From positions 186,001 through 250,000 of the forward strand of contig JAWWNJ010000180.1 in assembly GCA_037176885.1 (NCBI GenBank): a stretch of 64,000 nt of DNA, in the 5' to 3' direction. The translations under genes and the position numbers were made by a program. Below the pieces are notes generated by a model. The model saw only the letters and a program-made list of their open reading frames with translations. It did no database searches and was not told the origin of the DNA. The DNA comes from Favolaschia claudopus. Taxonomy: Eukaryota; Basidiomycota; Agaricomycetes; Agaricales; Mycenaceae. Position 1 is the first letter of the stretch. Each line of letters starts with the position of its first letter. Below are positions 19,990-30,901 of the stretch, piece by piece.

Positions 19990-20238
19990 TTCCTGGGGGT
20001 CAGGAGGTTGTATTATGTCTCGCACGGCCATAATATATGAGTTAAGTGGGATCGAGTTAGTGGCAGAGATCGGTGGCTTTTTTGAGAGTGGCATCACTTT
20101 TGTACAGAGCATCGTGGAAGAGGTCAAGTCTACAGACGTAGTTAATGAATATTTTCGGAAGTATGTACTCCTCCAGAGGCATGGTCAATGAGCCAAAAAA
20201 AAGATTCAATCACTGACATTTAAATGCAGGAACTAATA

Positions 20239-20447
20239 GAAGGTTTGCGATGAGCCATTGGAGCCATTGAATGGCTAACGATTTCCCGATTAGGAAGCTT
20301 TGATGGCCCAAACAATGATGTCGAGTTACACAAGAGCTGCCTAGAATGAAGTTTGGATGCTGAGACCGGGGTTAGCCTTGGGCAATGCACCAGAATTTCG
20401 ACTTTTCTGTAGCCATTAGCCATCCAATGGCTGCATCGCAAACTCGC
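20239..20447. mobile_element. 209-bp MITE of the TAGAG...GAGCC family
   Basis: The ends GAAGGTTTGCGATGAGCCATT and (reverse complement) GCGAGTTTGCGATGCAGCCATT form TIRs of about 40 bp with mismatches. They are flanked by TA (20237-20238 and 20448-20449). Same family layout as 28114-28545 and 1456. Confidence 0.65.
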
Positions 20448-20488
20448 TATTTAGTAGGAGCTCCCCAGCCTAGGACCTCTGACATTCA

Positions 20489-20972
20489 CCTATGATGCCT
20501 GCCCCGAAAAATCTGGGATTTGGGACATCTTATCCGGACCTCAAATGGGGAAGATCTTATCCGAATCCGAACCAGGCCTTTCAAGGGGTCGATGCTTTAT
20601 CCGGACGGTGAACCAGGCCTAAAAAAAATCGGCTAAAATCGCAAAAATTCGCAATTTATCTCTTGACGCGTCCTGGGTGGCTCCTCTAGCTCCTTTGAGT
20701 AATGCGGAAGCTTGTCATGTAGTTTGAATGCTGTTCTTCGCTTTTTGAGGTGCGCTTGCCGAATTTTGCGGCACCTGATTCCCGAAAGAGTCTCGGGTAT
20801 CTTTTATCCGAATCTGAACCAGCCTTGGCCCCCAGCCTCCATGATTTATCCGAATTGTGGGGCAGGGTTGGCGTCGTCGATGGTCGATTTCTTATCCGAA
20901 TCCGGGCAGGGTGCGCGCAATTTTTGGGCATGTTTTATCCGAATCGAAAATTTCGCGGGCAGGCATCATAGG
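20489..20972. mobile_element. Non-autonomous element with internal TTATCCGAATC repeats
   Basis: Inverted terminal words CCTATGATGCCTGCCC (20489) and GGGCAGGCATCATAGG (20957-20972) bound 484 bp. Inside, the motif TTATCCGAATC or TTATCCGGAC occurs about seven times at irregular spacing, several times followed by GAACCAG. No coding content. The repeated motif may be a protein-binding site such as a transposase site. Confidence 0.55.
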
Positions 20973-21908
20973 CGGTTGTCGGGGGTCCTCCCAGCCTACA
21001 CTATGTCCTTTTTCATTGGAACTGTGATAAAGCTAGTTTAGGACATTGGGTGAAGAATAACCGCCATAAAACCAAGACCAAGCCTGCTCCATTTGCTTAA
21101 TGCTGCGGTGCGCCGAAGGAATGATTCTGTCCCTGATGAGCTCAGATGAAAAATCGGTCATTTCGAGGGCTTTCCAAATGCCGAAAACGCATTTTCCCGG
21201 CCGAGGGTTTTCCCCTCGGAGATTGATAAAGAGTGTGGGAATTTCGACCGATCTGCCATCACCCTTGGAATGGCGGGGTTGCCCGTGGTCGTGGCTGCGT
21301 TTATACCACGTGACGTTGTAATTTTTTAATCCTATCCTTAGACGAGCTATGGGACCCGTGCCTTCGCCACTCAGGGCCCCTGTAACCGTGTTGACCTACT
21401 CATTTGCTGCTTCCATAGCCGACGGCGCCGCACTGCCGCTCGCTGCACTCGCCGGCGCGCGTCGGGGATTCCCAGGCTTTGACAGAAAGTCACGGGGTAA
21501 AATTCCCTTTCCTGGAGCTGAGGCTGTGCTCTTCTTCTTTTCATGTATAAGAAGGGAACGAACTGCACAGATAGACTTTAACTGCATTATAGCAGCAGAC
21601 TCTGCCCAAATATTGTCAAGTTACGCTGTAGAAGCAAGCAGAATGAGAGGAGGTAAAGTCCACATACTGTGGGAAAACTCGATCAATTTTGATAGCTCAA
21701 GGGTACGGTTCGACAGCCGCTGATTGTTCCAGACTCTTATGACAGGGTTCCCTTTGGGATGGCATAAGAGTCTGGTCACGAGACTACAGCCTCAGGCCTC
21801 AGGCGTCAACATTGTGAAGTAATTTCACTACTTCTATTTCGATCAATTCGTCTCGCACGTGACTTTTTAATTTTAAAATCGAAAGAAAATCATTGGCGGG
21901 GTACTGGA
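20973..21908. other. Repeat-derived stretch; inverted-repeat arm at 21145-21300
   Basis: About 150 bp here (AAAATCGGTCATTTCGAGG..., with TTTTCCCGGCCGAGGG) recur inverted at 23410-23553, so the two arms enclose 2.1 kb. A short block near 21430-21505 resembles the GC-rich repeat family (GACAGAAAGTCACGGGG). No gene recognised. Confidence 0.5.
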
Positions 21909-22352
21909 GGACCCCGGTTTATCCACCCAAATGCCAGATACCGGTTCGGACAAAAATCGCAGGTTTGGGCCGCGAAAGCTAGATGCCGTTCGGACAAAAT
22001 TTGGGGGGACGGAGCCCAGGTACCTAGATCCGGTTCGGACAAAAATTCGGCTGTCGCAGAGGTTGAGTCCGCCGAGGACAAGCGAAGGTCGAGGAAAAAG
22101 CGAAATCCTTGAAATTCGTCGAGAAAATGGCTAGATTTGCTTGAAAGAGCGCAAAAAACACGTCGGGAAGAAAAATTGAGCATTTTTGATGGCGGAAAGC
22201 AAAAAATCATCCACTTTTGGCAGCTTACGGCACCATAGGCTACCTCCGGTTCGGACAAAAACTGCCCTATCCGCCCCAAAACTGGTTCGGACAAAAATTG
22301 GGGGGTTTTGGCCGATTCGGGATCTAGCCTTCAAAGGGATAAACCGGGGTCC
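21909..22352. mobile_element. Non-autonomous element with internal GGTTCGGACAAAAAT repeats
   Basis: Perfect 16-bp terminal inverted repeats (GGACCCCGGTTTATCC) bound 444 bp. The motif GGTTCGGACAAAAAT occurs about five times inside. Its reverse complement (TTTTGTCCGAACC) is similar to the TTTTATCCGAATC motif of the element at 20489-20972, so the two may share one type of binding site. Confidence 0.55.
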
Positions 22353-22587
22353 TGGTACTGGCGGGGTCCCCGGAAATCGGCTGTGACGCGTGACAGACGT
22401 ATTGATCGAAATTGTACAGTATAATCTCTAGCCATTAGCAATCCCTAGGGAATGTCCCGGCCAGAATTTTTGTTTTTGCCCTTGTTACTTTGGAAATGAA
22501 TATTTCCCTCTGACACATTTCCCTGCCATTTCCGCGATTCTGTTCTCTTCTCGAAAAGGTTAAATCACGTGGGGGCAACCGTTACGT

Positions 22588-22780
22588 GGTTGAAAAGAGG
22601 GCCGGGCCATCAGTCGCGTGACTTTTGACAGAAAATCACGGTGTTGATGTCGAGATGTCGAGATCGTACTAGACGTCGCGAGCGGAGCGAGCGCAGCCAA
22701 GCTGTGTGACCGAACGGAGGGAGGCCGGCGAGCGCAGCGAGTCGGCCATGCCGGAGGCAGGGAGCTAAAGCTTGTATGAT
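22588..22780 (+). repeat. GC-rich dispersed repeat, copy 2
   Basis: Same unit as 3449-3661 and 49236-49452, from TTGAAAAGAGGGCCGGGCC to GGAGCTAAAGCTTGT. A short deletion has removed the GGGGTTTGGGGCGGCC block. Confidence 0.6.
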
Positions 22781-23558
22781 AGCGGACCGAACTTCGTGAC
22801 AAGCCAGATACCTAATTTGGAAATTGTTACTGTGCCCTCAGTTTTTACCCAGTGGCATTGAAACTGTGCAGAAATGACCATAAGAAGAGATCCCTCGGGT
22901 CAAAAGTCTCAAAATCCACAAAATCATTTCTTCTTCCGCGGATTTCGCGCTTTCGGTCCGGGCCGAGACATAGCCGGTGGCTGTACGATGCCATCAGCGC
23001 ATCAAATGTCTGCCGCACCACTGAACCTTCACCAAATCTCAACCAAATCCAAGGGACTTCTGCTATGAATGTTTGCTGGGGTCAGAAATGAGCTACTGGC
23101 TAACTTCACGCTATAATTTGATGTCTTTTCCCCCAAAATCACAAGTTAGGTACACACACTTTTGAAATTTTGCGCAAAAATTTCGCGCTTTTCTAACCCT
23201 AGACTAGGGTTTCTCCGTTTTCTCTGAAATGCGAATTTTGCCTATAAACCCACCCCAAGTTCCTGCTAAATCTCAAGTTTCAAAGAATTTTGGCCAAAAT
23301 TCCGGCTTGATATGTTGTGTCTGCTATCCTATACATGAAAACACAAGGATCAGCTCACGTGAAAGGGAACATGACTTTGACACGAAACCCCGGGACCATG
23401 TCGGGGAACTTCTCCATTCCGAGGGTGATGGCAAAACGGTCCAGATTCCCACGGTGGGTCATTGTTCTCCCTTCCCCAGGGGGAAATCCCTCGGCCGGGA
23501 AAACGCGTTTTCGGCACCCAGAAAGCCTCGGAATGACCGATTTTTCGGATAGCGTTTA
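22781..23558. other. Repeat-derived stretch; inverted-repeat arm at 23410-23553
   Basis: The right arm of the inverted repeat with 21145-21300 lies here. A block at 23330-23400 (ATGAAAACACAAGGATCAGC) is shared with 49450-49520. No gene recognised. Confidence 0.45.
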
Positions 23559-23879
23559 CAGCCGTTTTGGAAACAATATACGGGTTTTGATTGAGTGGTG
23601 CTCGTTCGTTTGTGCTTACCTTTGTTTTGCTTCCCATCACCAGCTCCACTTCAGCCGAATTTGAGTCTTTGCTTCCGCCACCCAGAGAACACCGGAAAAA
23701 ACAGGGGGTTAACAGAACTGAGGATTAAGACTCAGCTGCTACTTGCCCAGAGCTCGACACGGCCATGACTTGCGAGCAAGGGCAAAAACAAGGGACCAAC
23801 GGCAATTGATGCGGTACGGCAACGCCCCACAGAGTGGTGCTCCCGGCTTTGCCGATGACAGAATGGTCAACAAACGTAG
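23559..23879. mobile_element. Tc1/mariner-type MITE (TACAGCCGTTTTGG family), right end missing
   Basis: The left end follows TA (23557-23558). The body matches 28929-29704 without its nested insertion. Homology stops at GTCAACAAACGTA, just before the right TIR, where a different repeat begins. Confidence 0.7.
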
Positions 23880-23890
23880 GGCTGCCGCCC

Positions 23891-24034
23891 TACAAATTTG
23901 GCCCAAACCGATCAAATTTCCGGTTACTTTCTGTGATGACGAGTAGGTTTAAAGTTGAGAAGTAAGTTTCGGGGTCCTGGCATCCAAAACGGTCAGCCGA
24001 TTATGTAGATCAGCTCGGCAACTGTGCCAGACGT
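23891..24034 (+). repeat. 144-bp direct repeat, left copy
   Basis: It starts TACAAATTTGGCCCAAACCG and ends AACTGTGCCAGACGT. A copy differing at only a few positions lies at 26416-26557 in the same orientation. About 29 bp of the unit recur inverted at 25660-25689. Confidence 0.75.
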
Positions 24035-24602
24035 GCTTACCGAAGCTGTCCAGTCCGAACACGATGACTATCTCGCCTCGTGCCTTCCCATTATGGGCGA
24101 TTTACCATTATTTAGGTGGTAGTTGCCGTGTACTCGTAGTGAGAAAAAGTCATGGACGGTCGGTTCTTGAACCGATCCCGGCCGTCTTTTCACCTTTTTG
24201 TATGATTCCAGGTGCTGGGTGTATGTAAACTGCACCTGCAACAAATTTCTGACCATCACCAACAAAAATAATTGATGTTTGGCCGAAAATGGCCAAACAA
24301 TCTTGTAGCTCAAAACCTCAATTTTGTAAGTCAACGGGACTTTTTTTGTTCAGACAGTTTGGACTGCCTTGTAGCGCTATTAAAATTGAGCGACTGTGCA
24401 ACTTGAATGAAGTCAAACGGTGCAGCCGTTGTTGAGATTGGCCACTTTTGGCCGTTTTTGACATTTTTGGCTATTTTACGGCAATTTTGGCAAACTTGCA
24501 AGCGCTATACAGTGGTGCAACGCTCTTACTCCTCTACATGGGGAGACACGTATTTAATCATAATTTTACGATTATCATTGATTATATTTTAATATACTCG
24601 TA
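24035..24602. other. Repeat-rich stretch without supported gene
   Basis: It lies between the direct repeat and a MITE. Short recurring words (GCGCTAT, TTGGCxxTTTTTGGC) suggest old MITE material. No coding signature. Confidence 0.4.
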
Positions 24603-24981
24603 CAGTTGCGGCAAGATCACTTTGCTTGCCTTTTATGGAAGTTCCCATCAATTTTGACCTTTTCATACATTGTCAGACATTTTTGGGGGAACGGAGGACA
24701 TAGAAGGATACTGTACATGATAATATGGTATACCCTCCACTTGAACCAATTTTATTGTCGCTTTTTCCGCCAGGTTTGCGGCAGACTATATTCAGATGTT
24801 GGCACCATAAATGGCTCAATACCAGCTCAAATTGCGAGATTGAAAGTTCTGGGTGGACTGTAGTGTGTCTCTGAACACATCTAGTACGAAGAATTCTGTC
24901 CACATTGTGTATGGTCGGGGAAAAGGTCGAAATTGATGTGAATTTCCATAAAAGGCAAGCAAAGTGATCTTGCCGCAACTG
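24603..24981. mobile_element. 379-bp Tc1/mariner-type MITE with long TIRs
   Basis: The terminal inverted repeats start CAGTTGCGGCAAGATCACTT and extend about 85 bp with few mismatches. TA flanks both ends (24601-24602 and 24982-24983). No open frame of note. Confidence 0.8.
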
Positions 24982-25015
24982 TATTTATATCCACCCTTAG
25001 TACCATTTAAACCTA

Positions 25016-25657
25016 CAGTGGTGGCAAATAGAAATTGCCATGGCTTTTTGGTAAAGATCTCGCTGTATACTTCACCGAATGACCTCAAATAAGACGTAGA
25101 GATGGGTATGTGATACTTCTGTACCTCTTAGAACACTCAGAAATATATCATGCACTGAGAATGCATCAATAATGGATGGTTTCCGATTTTTGCCATATCC
25201 GGAAAAACACAATGTACCCTCAGCAAAAAAATGTCATGATAGGATGAAAGTACCTGAAAAACAGTCCTAGTTTCCACCTTGGCTGAATGGAACTGACCCT
25301 CATTTGAGCTCACAGCAGCCGCTCAAAGTTGGCTATTTTCACCCAAAATAGCTGAAAATGCAGAGAAAATAGCTAAAATGACCAACTTCGAGCGACCGTT
25401 GTGAGCTCAAATGCGGGTCAACTCCAGTCAATCAAAGTGAGAACTAGCATTGTTTTTCAAGTACTTTCATCTTATTATGACACTTTTTGCTGAGGATACG
25501 TTGAGCAATATTTAGAAACTGTCCTGTTATTGATGCATTGTCAGGGCATAATATATAGCTGAGTGTTCCAAGTGGTACAGTAGTATCATATATCTATCTC
25601 TACATCTTATTTTAGGTTTGGCCAAAAAGCCACGGCAATTTCTATTTGTCACCACTG
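25016..25657. mobile_element. 642-bp near-palindromic MITE
   Basis: The ends CAGTGGTGGCAAATAGAAAT... are inverted repeats with TA on both sides (25014-25015 and 25658-25659). The complementarity continues through almost the whole element to a centre near 25350, so a transcript would fold into one long hairpin. Confidence 0.8.
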
Positions 25658-26415
25658 TACTCGTCATCACAGAAAGTAACCGGAAATTGTGCTATTTTGA
25701 CGCGGTCACGTGTTTTTCTCACGGAGCTTGTATACTATATTGTAGTTTGGTATGTTCCATTTACCCCGTATGAGTTTGAAGAAGATTGCCGTTGTATACG
25801 TTGACCAGGAGTCTGCACAAATTCGAGAGTGCCTCGGTTTGCAGTAGTTTGACTGTGAATAATGCAGAGAATATAACCAAATCCCTGTTTGAGACGCATG
25901 TAGGGTGATTGTGGTGTGATATAGTAGTTGTTCAGACTTAGGGGTACCCTGAGCAGCCTTTTGTATGACCTTCAACCTGCAATATTGGCAAGAAAAGGTG
26001 CATGCAAAGATCTTAGCCAGAATTGTTGAAATTGTGGTTTTGGTTCGAATGAAACTGTTGGAAGGTACACGAATGACGCATAATACTAGTTCAGCGTCTT
26101 ATCTTGTAGTTACAGACAGTTTGGAAGCAACTGCCCTTTAAAATATGACTTTCAGCTGTGAAAATGCAAATCTGTTTATGTTTGTTGTGTGCCCTCGGAC
26201 AAAACTTGCCTAGACTTTGCATTTGCACTTATCTTTCCGGTCCAATTCTTGTGCTGTGGAATCATTCCATACATATCTACTACCCAAGAGTATCAAACTC
26301 ATAACTATGTGCCAAAATCATTGTCCAATGCTTCGCTTTTGTCGAATTGCGCAAAATCACAAGTGCCAAAGTTATTCTCAGTCTACGAGCTGTACTAAAT
26401 TCACCACAAAAAACT
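25658..26415. other. AT-rich stretch; inverted fragment of the 144-bp repeat at 25660-25689
   Basis: Apart from the short inverted match to 23917-23945 no repeat border or coding signature was recognised. Confidence 0.4.
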
Positions 26416-26557
26416 ACAAATTTGGCCCAAACCGATCAAATTTCCGTTACTTTCTGTGATGACGAGTAGGTTTAAAGTTGAGAAGTAGGTTTCGGGGTCC
26501 TGGCATCCAAAACGGTCAGCCGATCATGTAGATCAGCTCGGCAACTGTGCCAGACGT
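26416..26557 (+). repeat. 144-bp direct repeat, right copy
   Basis: It matches 23891-24034 with one single-base deletion and a few substitutions. The two copies enclose 2.38 kb containing two MITEs. Either the unit was duplicated, or it is the end repeat of a larger decayed element. Confidence 0.75.
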
Positions 26558-26930
26558 CCCTACTCTGTTCTCAGAGTGGGGTTCTGTGGGGCTGAAAGTC
26601 AAATCGTAGGCTTATTTGATGGGAACAATGATGCTATTTGTATTATGATTGTCAAATTGATCGAAGCTCACTCCGCGGATTTTCGCCACTTGCGTAATTC
26701 ATATGATGACATTATGTGCTGGCCGCTGCCAAGTCAAGTACCCCCCCGGCCAATGAGAGGTCAGCCGCCTGAGGCCCTGAGCATTGACTGAGCGAGCTTT
26801 GGCCTGTTTTGTTCACCAAAAAATATTGGGTACTTGACAATTCATTATATAGCTATGAAGACACCAAGGTTAGGCCCCACCAGCCAATGAGAGCTGGTCG
26901 GCGCGCAAGCGTCGACCGGGCGAACACTGC
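26558..26930. other. No supported gene
   Basis: No recognisable coding or repeat structure. Confidence 0.4.
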
Positions 26931-27600
26931 ATCATGAAATTCATGCAGATTGTTATGAAATTCAGGTTTCATGATGTTTTGTCATGAACGACGTTATGAA
27001 TTTCAAGATGGCTTTCATGGTGCTCAGAAACTTGCTTTTGTGACAATATGGATTCATGACAAAACATCATGAATTTTCGTCATGAAACAACTACTCAATT
27101 TTTTTTTTTGCTAAGTCCACCAGATGATGAGTGCATAGTGTGCTCATCCCAGTGTTACATCAATACATGGTGCTAGTAGGTCTGTCAACTACAGCCTATT
27201 GAAAATCCGTTGGTTAACAAGTCAATAGCTCAGTCAACAACTTGAGAACAGATACACTGGCGACATGTATGAACTGGAATCCCATGTCCCTCAAAATCTT
27301 CATTAGTCTAAGAGTAATGATCTGTGTTGCGCTGCGCCACCGCAGTGCGGCGGTCCGGGGTTCGACTCCGGCTGCCGGTAGCCCGATTTATTTGCCCCGC
27401 TCTGGCCTCCTTTTCATCATGTTTTGCCCTGAATTTATTAATGAAACATCATGAAAAATCATCATGAACAGCCCCATAATCATCATGAACACACGACTCC
27501 GAGTCATGATGTTTTGTTATGAATTTCCGGTAAATCACCATGAATTTCCGGACAAATCGTCAGGAAAGTCATGACGAGGAACATCATGAATTTCATGACC
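26931..27600. repeat. Cluster of TCATGAATTTCATGA-type palindromic motifs
   Basis: The outer words CATCATGAAATTCATG (26941) and CATCATGAATTTCATG (about 27583) are inverted versions of each other. TCATGA or a one-base variant occurs more than ten times between 26940 and 27600. A tRNA-like segment interrupts the cluster. The structure fits a MITE with repeated subterminal sites. Confidence 0.5.
27297..27380 (+). other. tRNA-derived (SINE-like) sequence
   Basis: An A-box-like word (TAGTCTAAGAG, one mismatch) is followed 51 nt later by a perfect B box (GGTTCGACTCC) within a 5-bp T stem (CCGGG/TCCGG). This is normal tRNA spacing. The 5' strand of the acceptor stem does not pair with CTGCCGG at the 3' side and the anticodon loop is malformed. 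It is therefore a decayed tRNA or the head of a SINE, not a tRNA gene. Confidence 0.5.
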
Positions 27601-28113
27601 CTTGGTTGGCACAGTGGAACTTTGGCCCAGCCGCCCTTCAAGACTTTGCAAGGTACTTAGACACCACAACATAAGTATCTCAGTCGTTCCAGGCACTCTT
27701 GCCTATGAAAGCTTGCACATCAATACAGTCAGAGTATATTAACATTTACAGCAGCAATTGACCTCCCCATATCATGATCAAAGTTGACTACTAGTTCTGA
27801 GTTGGTTCTGAGAAATATTTCTTTCAGTCTTTTGAGGTATTGTGATCAAGCACGTAACATACTTATCTGAATCAGAGTAGGGGACCGGTGCTCGCACCGC
27901 TATTGATTGCGTACCGAGGAAATAGAAATAGAACACAGGCCTAGTATGAGTCTACATCCATGTCCTCGTCGTGACCCGCCCAATGCGCGCCCTTTAAGAA
28001 AGTTTCTCCATATAAAACCATCGATCCTCTGCAGTATCACCGTCCCGATGATGCCTGTATTGTTCGTCTGGCCCCATCATCACCACAGACTCAATCTACC
28101 TTAGCGGTAATTA
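27601..28113. other. No supported gene
   Basis: Short frames only, without recognisable content. Confidence 0.4.
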
Positions 28114-28545
28114 GAGACTTTCCGCAGAGCCACCGGTAGCCACCCAGTGGCTCTCACGGCATGCGCTGTGGAGCGGCTACGGCATATGGTGGCTCGTTTG
28201 GTGGCTCGTCGCCCGCGCTGCAGGTGGGGCTTCAAGTATTTACATGGTACCTCTGTGACTATACCTCGAAGTAGTGAGGTGTCGTGGTTAGGTTACCAGT
28301 TTCCCGCTTTATTTGGTGCGTTTTTGGCCGGTTCTTGCAAAACCGACGGTTGGCGTGGAACCTTGGTGTGCTTCCTGGGGATTTGTGAGCCTAGCGCTTC
28401 GAGGTCATCCAGGGGGATGAAAAAATGCCGAAGAAAATGAATTTCAAGTTGTTCTTCCAGCCACCGAATGAGCCACCATAGCGCGTAGCCGCTCCACAGC
28501 GCATGCCGTGAGAGCCACCGGGTGGCTCCCGGTGCGCAAAGTCTC
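28114..28545. mobile_element. 432-bp MITE of the TAGAG...GAGCC family
   Basis: TIRs of about 95 bp start GAGACTTTCCGCAGAGCC and share the block CACGGCATGCGCTGTGGAGC. TA flanks both sides (28112-28113 and 28546-28547). It is the best preserved of three family members in the window. Confidence 0.75.
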
Positions 28546-28928
28546 TATTATTTACCACTCTTTACTTTCCAGCATACTGCACTCTCGTAAGCATTACGTA
28601 GTCTTATGCGCTCCTGAGCGGCTCCTCTACCAGCTATCTACAAAACACTGGAGCGCTCCGAAAAAAAGTTCCCATTGATGCGATGACGTCAATTACCATA
28701 TGAGGTAGGCACTGCGTCGACGGCTGGCGCAGGGGCGACCTCGTGTTGCAGCCTATGCAATTTCTTGATTGGACATCCCGTTGGCGGCCATGGTAATCAT
28801 GAGCCGCTTGTGTGCAGGAGGGATGTAGCGGAAGGTATTGTAGGGCATGGTAGGCGAGAGAGACGTTCCAGGAGCAGTGACGAAAGGGCGAGTGTCGTTG
28901 GAGAGAGTGGAGCGGGCTGGCCGAATTA
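28546..28928. other. No supported gene
   Basis: No recognisable coding or repeat structure between two MITEs. Confidence 0.4.
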
Positions 28929-29704
28929 CAGCCGTTTTGGAAACAATACATATACGGGTTTTGATTGAGTGGTGCTCGTTCGTTTGTGCTTAGGGCCTGA
29001 TCGGGTGCCTCCGATTCTGGTTCCAAATTTTTGGACCCCGAGCTTTCCCACCCAATTGCATCTCTAAATTCCCATAGAAGGTTTAGTTTATGGCCAAAAA
29101 GATACTTTCCGGTCGAAGAGTGGTGAAATATCGAGAGAGCAAATCAAATTGAACATTCTGAACTTGCGATCGGAATATTCTGGTTCAACTGCAGAATGTA
29201 TACATCTTTTGCACTTGTAATTTTTTGGCCACTCTCGCTCCATAGAATTCAAAAATCGGTACAAATTACTCTATCTAGCATAGTTTAGTGACGAATGATG
29301 TCCAGAAAGGGCACAACAGGACCACTTCTTTCAGGTTCTCGAAGGTTTTCGGCCGAAATTCTGGTGCACCCCGATCAGGCCCTTACCTTTGTTTTGCTTC
29401 CCATCACCAGCTCCACTTCAGCCGAATTTGAGTCTTTGCTTCCGCCACCCAGAGAACACCGGAAAAAACAGGGGGTTAACAGAACTGAGGATTAAGACTC
29501 AGCTGCTACTTGCCCAGAGCTCGACACGGCCATGACTTGCGAGCAAGGGCAAAAAACAAGGGACCAACGGCAATTGATGCGGTACGGCAACGCCCCACAG
29601 AGTGGTGCTCCCGGCTTTGCCGATGACAGAATGGTCAACAAACGTAAGCACAAACGAACGAGCACCACTCAATCAAAACCCGTATATTGTTTCCAAAACG
29701 GCTG
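28929..29704. mobile_element. Tc1/mariner-type MITE (TACAGCCGTTTTGG family) with nested element
   Basis: Both ends are intact: about 63-bp TIRs starting CAGCCGTTTTGGAAACAAT and ending CAAAACGGCTG, with TA duplications (28927-28928 and 29705-29706). Without the nested 390-bp element and one target copy the unit is about 383 bp and serves as reference for the copies at 4859 and 23559. Confidence 0.85.
28993..29382. mobile_element. 390-bp PIF/Harbinger-type MITE
   Basis: Inverted ends GGGCCTGATCGGG...CCCGATCAGGCCC are bordered by the 3-bp duplication TTA (28990-28992 and 29383-29385). A 3-bp TWA duplication with GGGCC-type TIRs is the hallmark of PIF/Harbinger elements. Removal of the element and one TTA restores the host MITE sequence seen at 23559. 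Confidence 0.85.
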
Positions 29705-30042
29705 TAGGCAGGAGCTGTCAAAACCGTTGTGTGAACTTTTTTTCGGAGTGCTTCAAGTCCCATTACATCATTCCTGTGGAGCTCCATCAAACTATGACAG
29801 AGTTCTATTTTTGGGTACACAAGATCCCAGTCCAACTACGTCATCAAGGTGGGACTTAGCATGTGATCGGGCCAGGGACTATTGCCGGTTGACCCGGCCT
29901 TGTGGGAATTAGTATATGTTTGCCACACCTAGCGTGGGAATCCTTAGCCTTTCTTCCGGCCGGGCGCGCGTTTGAGACGGGCGTGAGGTCGGACCTCCAG
30001 CTCTGGCGGTCTATGGCGGTCTTTGGCGCAATTTCCTGATGG
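29705..30042. other. No supported gene
   Basis: The stretch leads into the Copia gag relic. An upstream part of that gag may be hidden here but I cannot follow its frame. Confidence 0.4.
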
Positions 30043-30530
30043 ATGTCCATCGAGACCTACGTCAAGACGATTCGCGAGCTCGGTAGCCTGCTCAACAGTC
30101 TTGGTGAGACTGTCTCTGATTCCCTCATCATTGCGTGCATTCTTGCATCGCTTCCTTCCGATTTCGCTCCCGTCACGTCCGCTGAGGATGACCCCGTGCT
30201 GCCGACATCACCTACGTACGTCACTGGCCGTTTGCAGAGGTTTGCGCTCAATAACGCAGTGTCCACCGAGAACTAGCCCATTTCGGACGCTCTTGCTACA
30301 ACCGCCGCTACGAATACTCGCCCTCGCCGTCCCATTTCCGAGATCACTTGCTTCCGGTGCCAGAAGCTTGACCATTACGCTCAAGATTGTCCCGAGCCTG
30401 CGCCGGTGCCCCGCGCAAATGCTGTTATTGCCTATACACCGATGGAACTTTTTGCCATGCATGTAGAGGAGCCGATGAATTGTTTTTTTTCTTTTTATAT
30501 GTTTCCGTGTCGGACCTTTGCAAAGTGGGA
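30043..30530 (+). pseudogene. Ty1/Copia Gag fragment with zinc knuckle
   Basis: The frame reads SIETYVKTIRELGSLLNSLG... with ACILASLPSDF, matching the Copia Gag region in which LL-x-SLP is typical. It continues to a CCHC knuckle (CFRCQKLDHYAQDC) at about 30340-30385. A TAG at 30274-30276 interrupts the frame. Protease, integrase and RT are missing; the region ends before the poly-C tract at 30634. No LTRs were recognised. Confidence 0.65.
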
Positions 30531-30633
30531 GTGGTGACGATCGGTGCTTGTGCTACGGTCCGACCCGACACCCTATTACAACCTGTTTAAGTATAGTATT
30601 TCTAATGTATCGGGGAGCTTCCCCTCTTGCCTT

Positions 30634-30659
30634 CCCCCCCCCCCCCCCCCCCCCCCCCC
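30634..30659 (+). repeat. Poly-C tract (C26)
   Basis: 26 consecutive cytosines. The length may be inexact for technical reasons. Confidence 0.85.
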
Positions 30660-30901
30660 TCGTCGTCCGTCCTCAACAGGGGCTACCTTGCCAATCGTGA
30701 TTTACCTACCTTACAATGATCTACCTCAGCAACATTCAAAGCTACAGTCATCACTGCTTACAACCCATACCTCTCGGTGGGGGGTTTATGAGCGTTTTAT
30801 GGGTTATGGCAGGTAAATATCACGTAATTTGGGCACTTTTACACTGTAAACTGAGAAAACTTTGCCCCCAAAATTATGGGTTATGACAGTGGACTGTACC
30901 T

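Noticed and set aside
20520..20950. Regularly recurring short repeats suggesting a CRISPR-like array
   Set aside because: Spacing is irregular, the repeats are only 11-15 bp and imperfect, the unit lies between TIRs, and the genome is eukaryotic.
27297..27380. Possible functional tRNA gene
   Set aside because: Acceptor strands do not pair and the anticodon loop is malformed.
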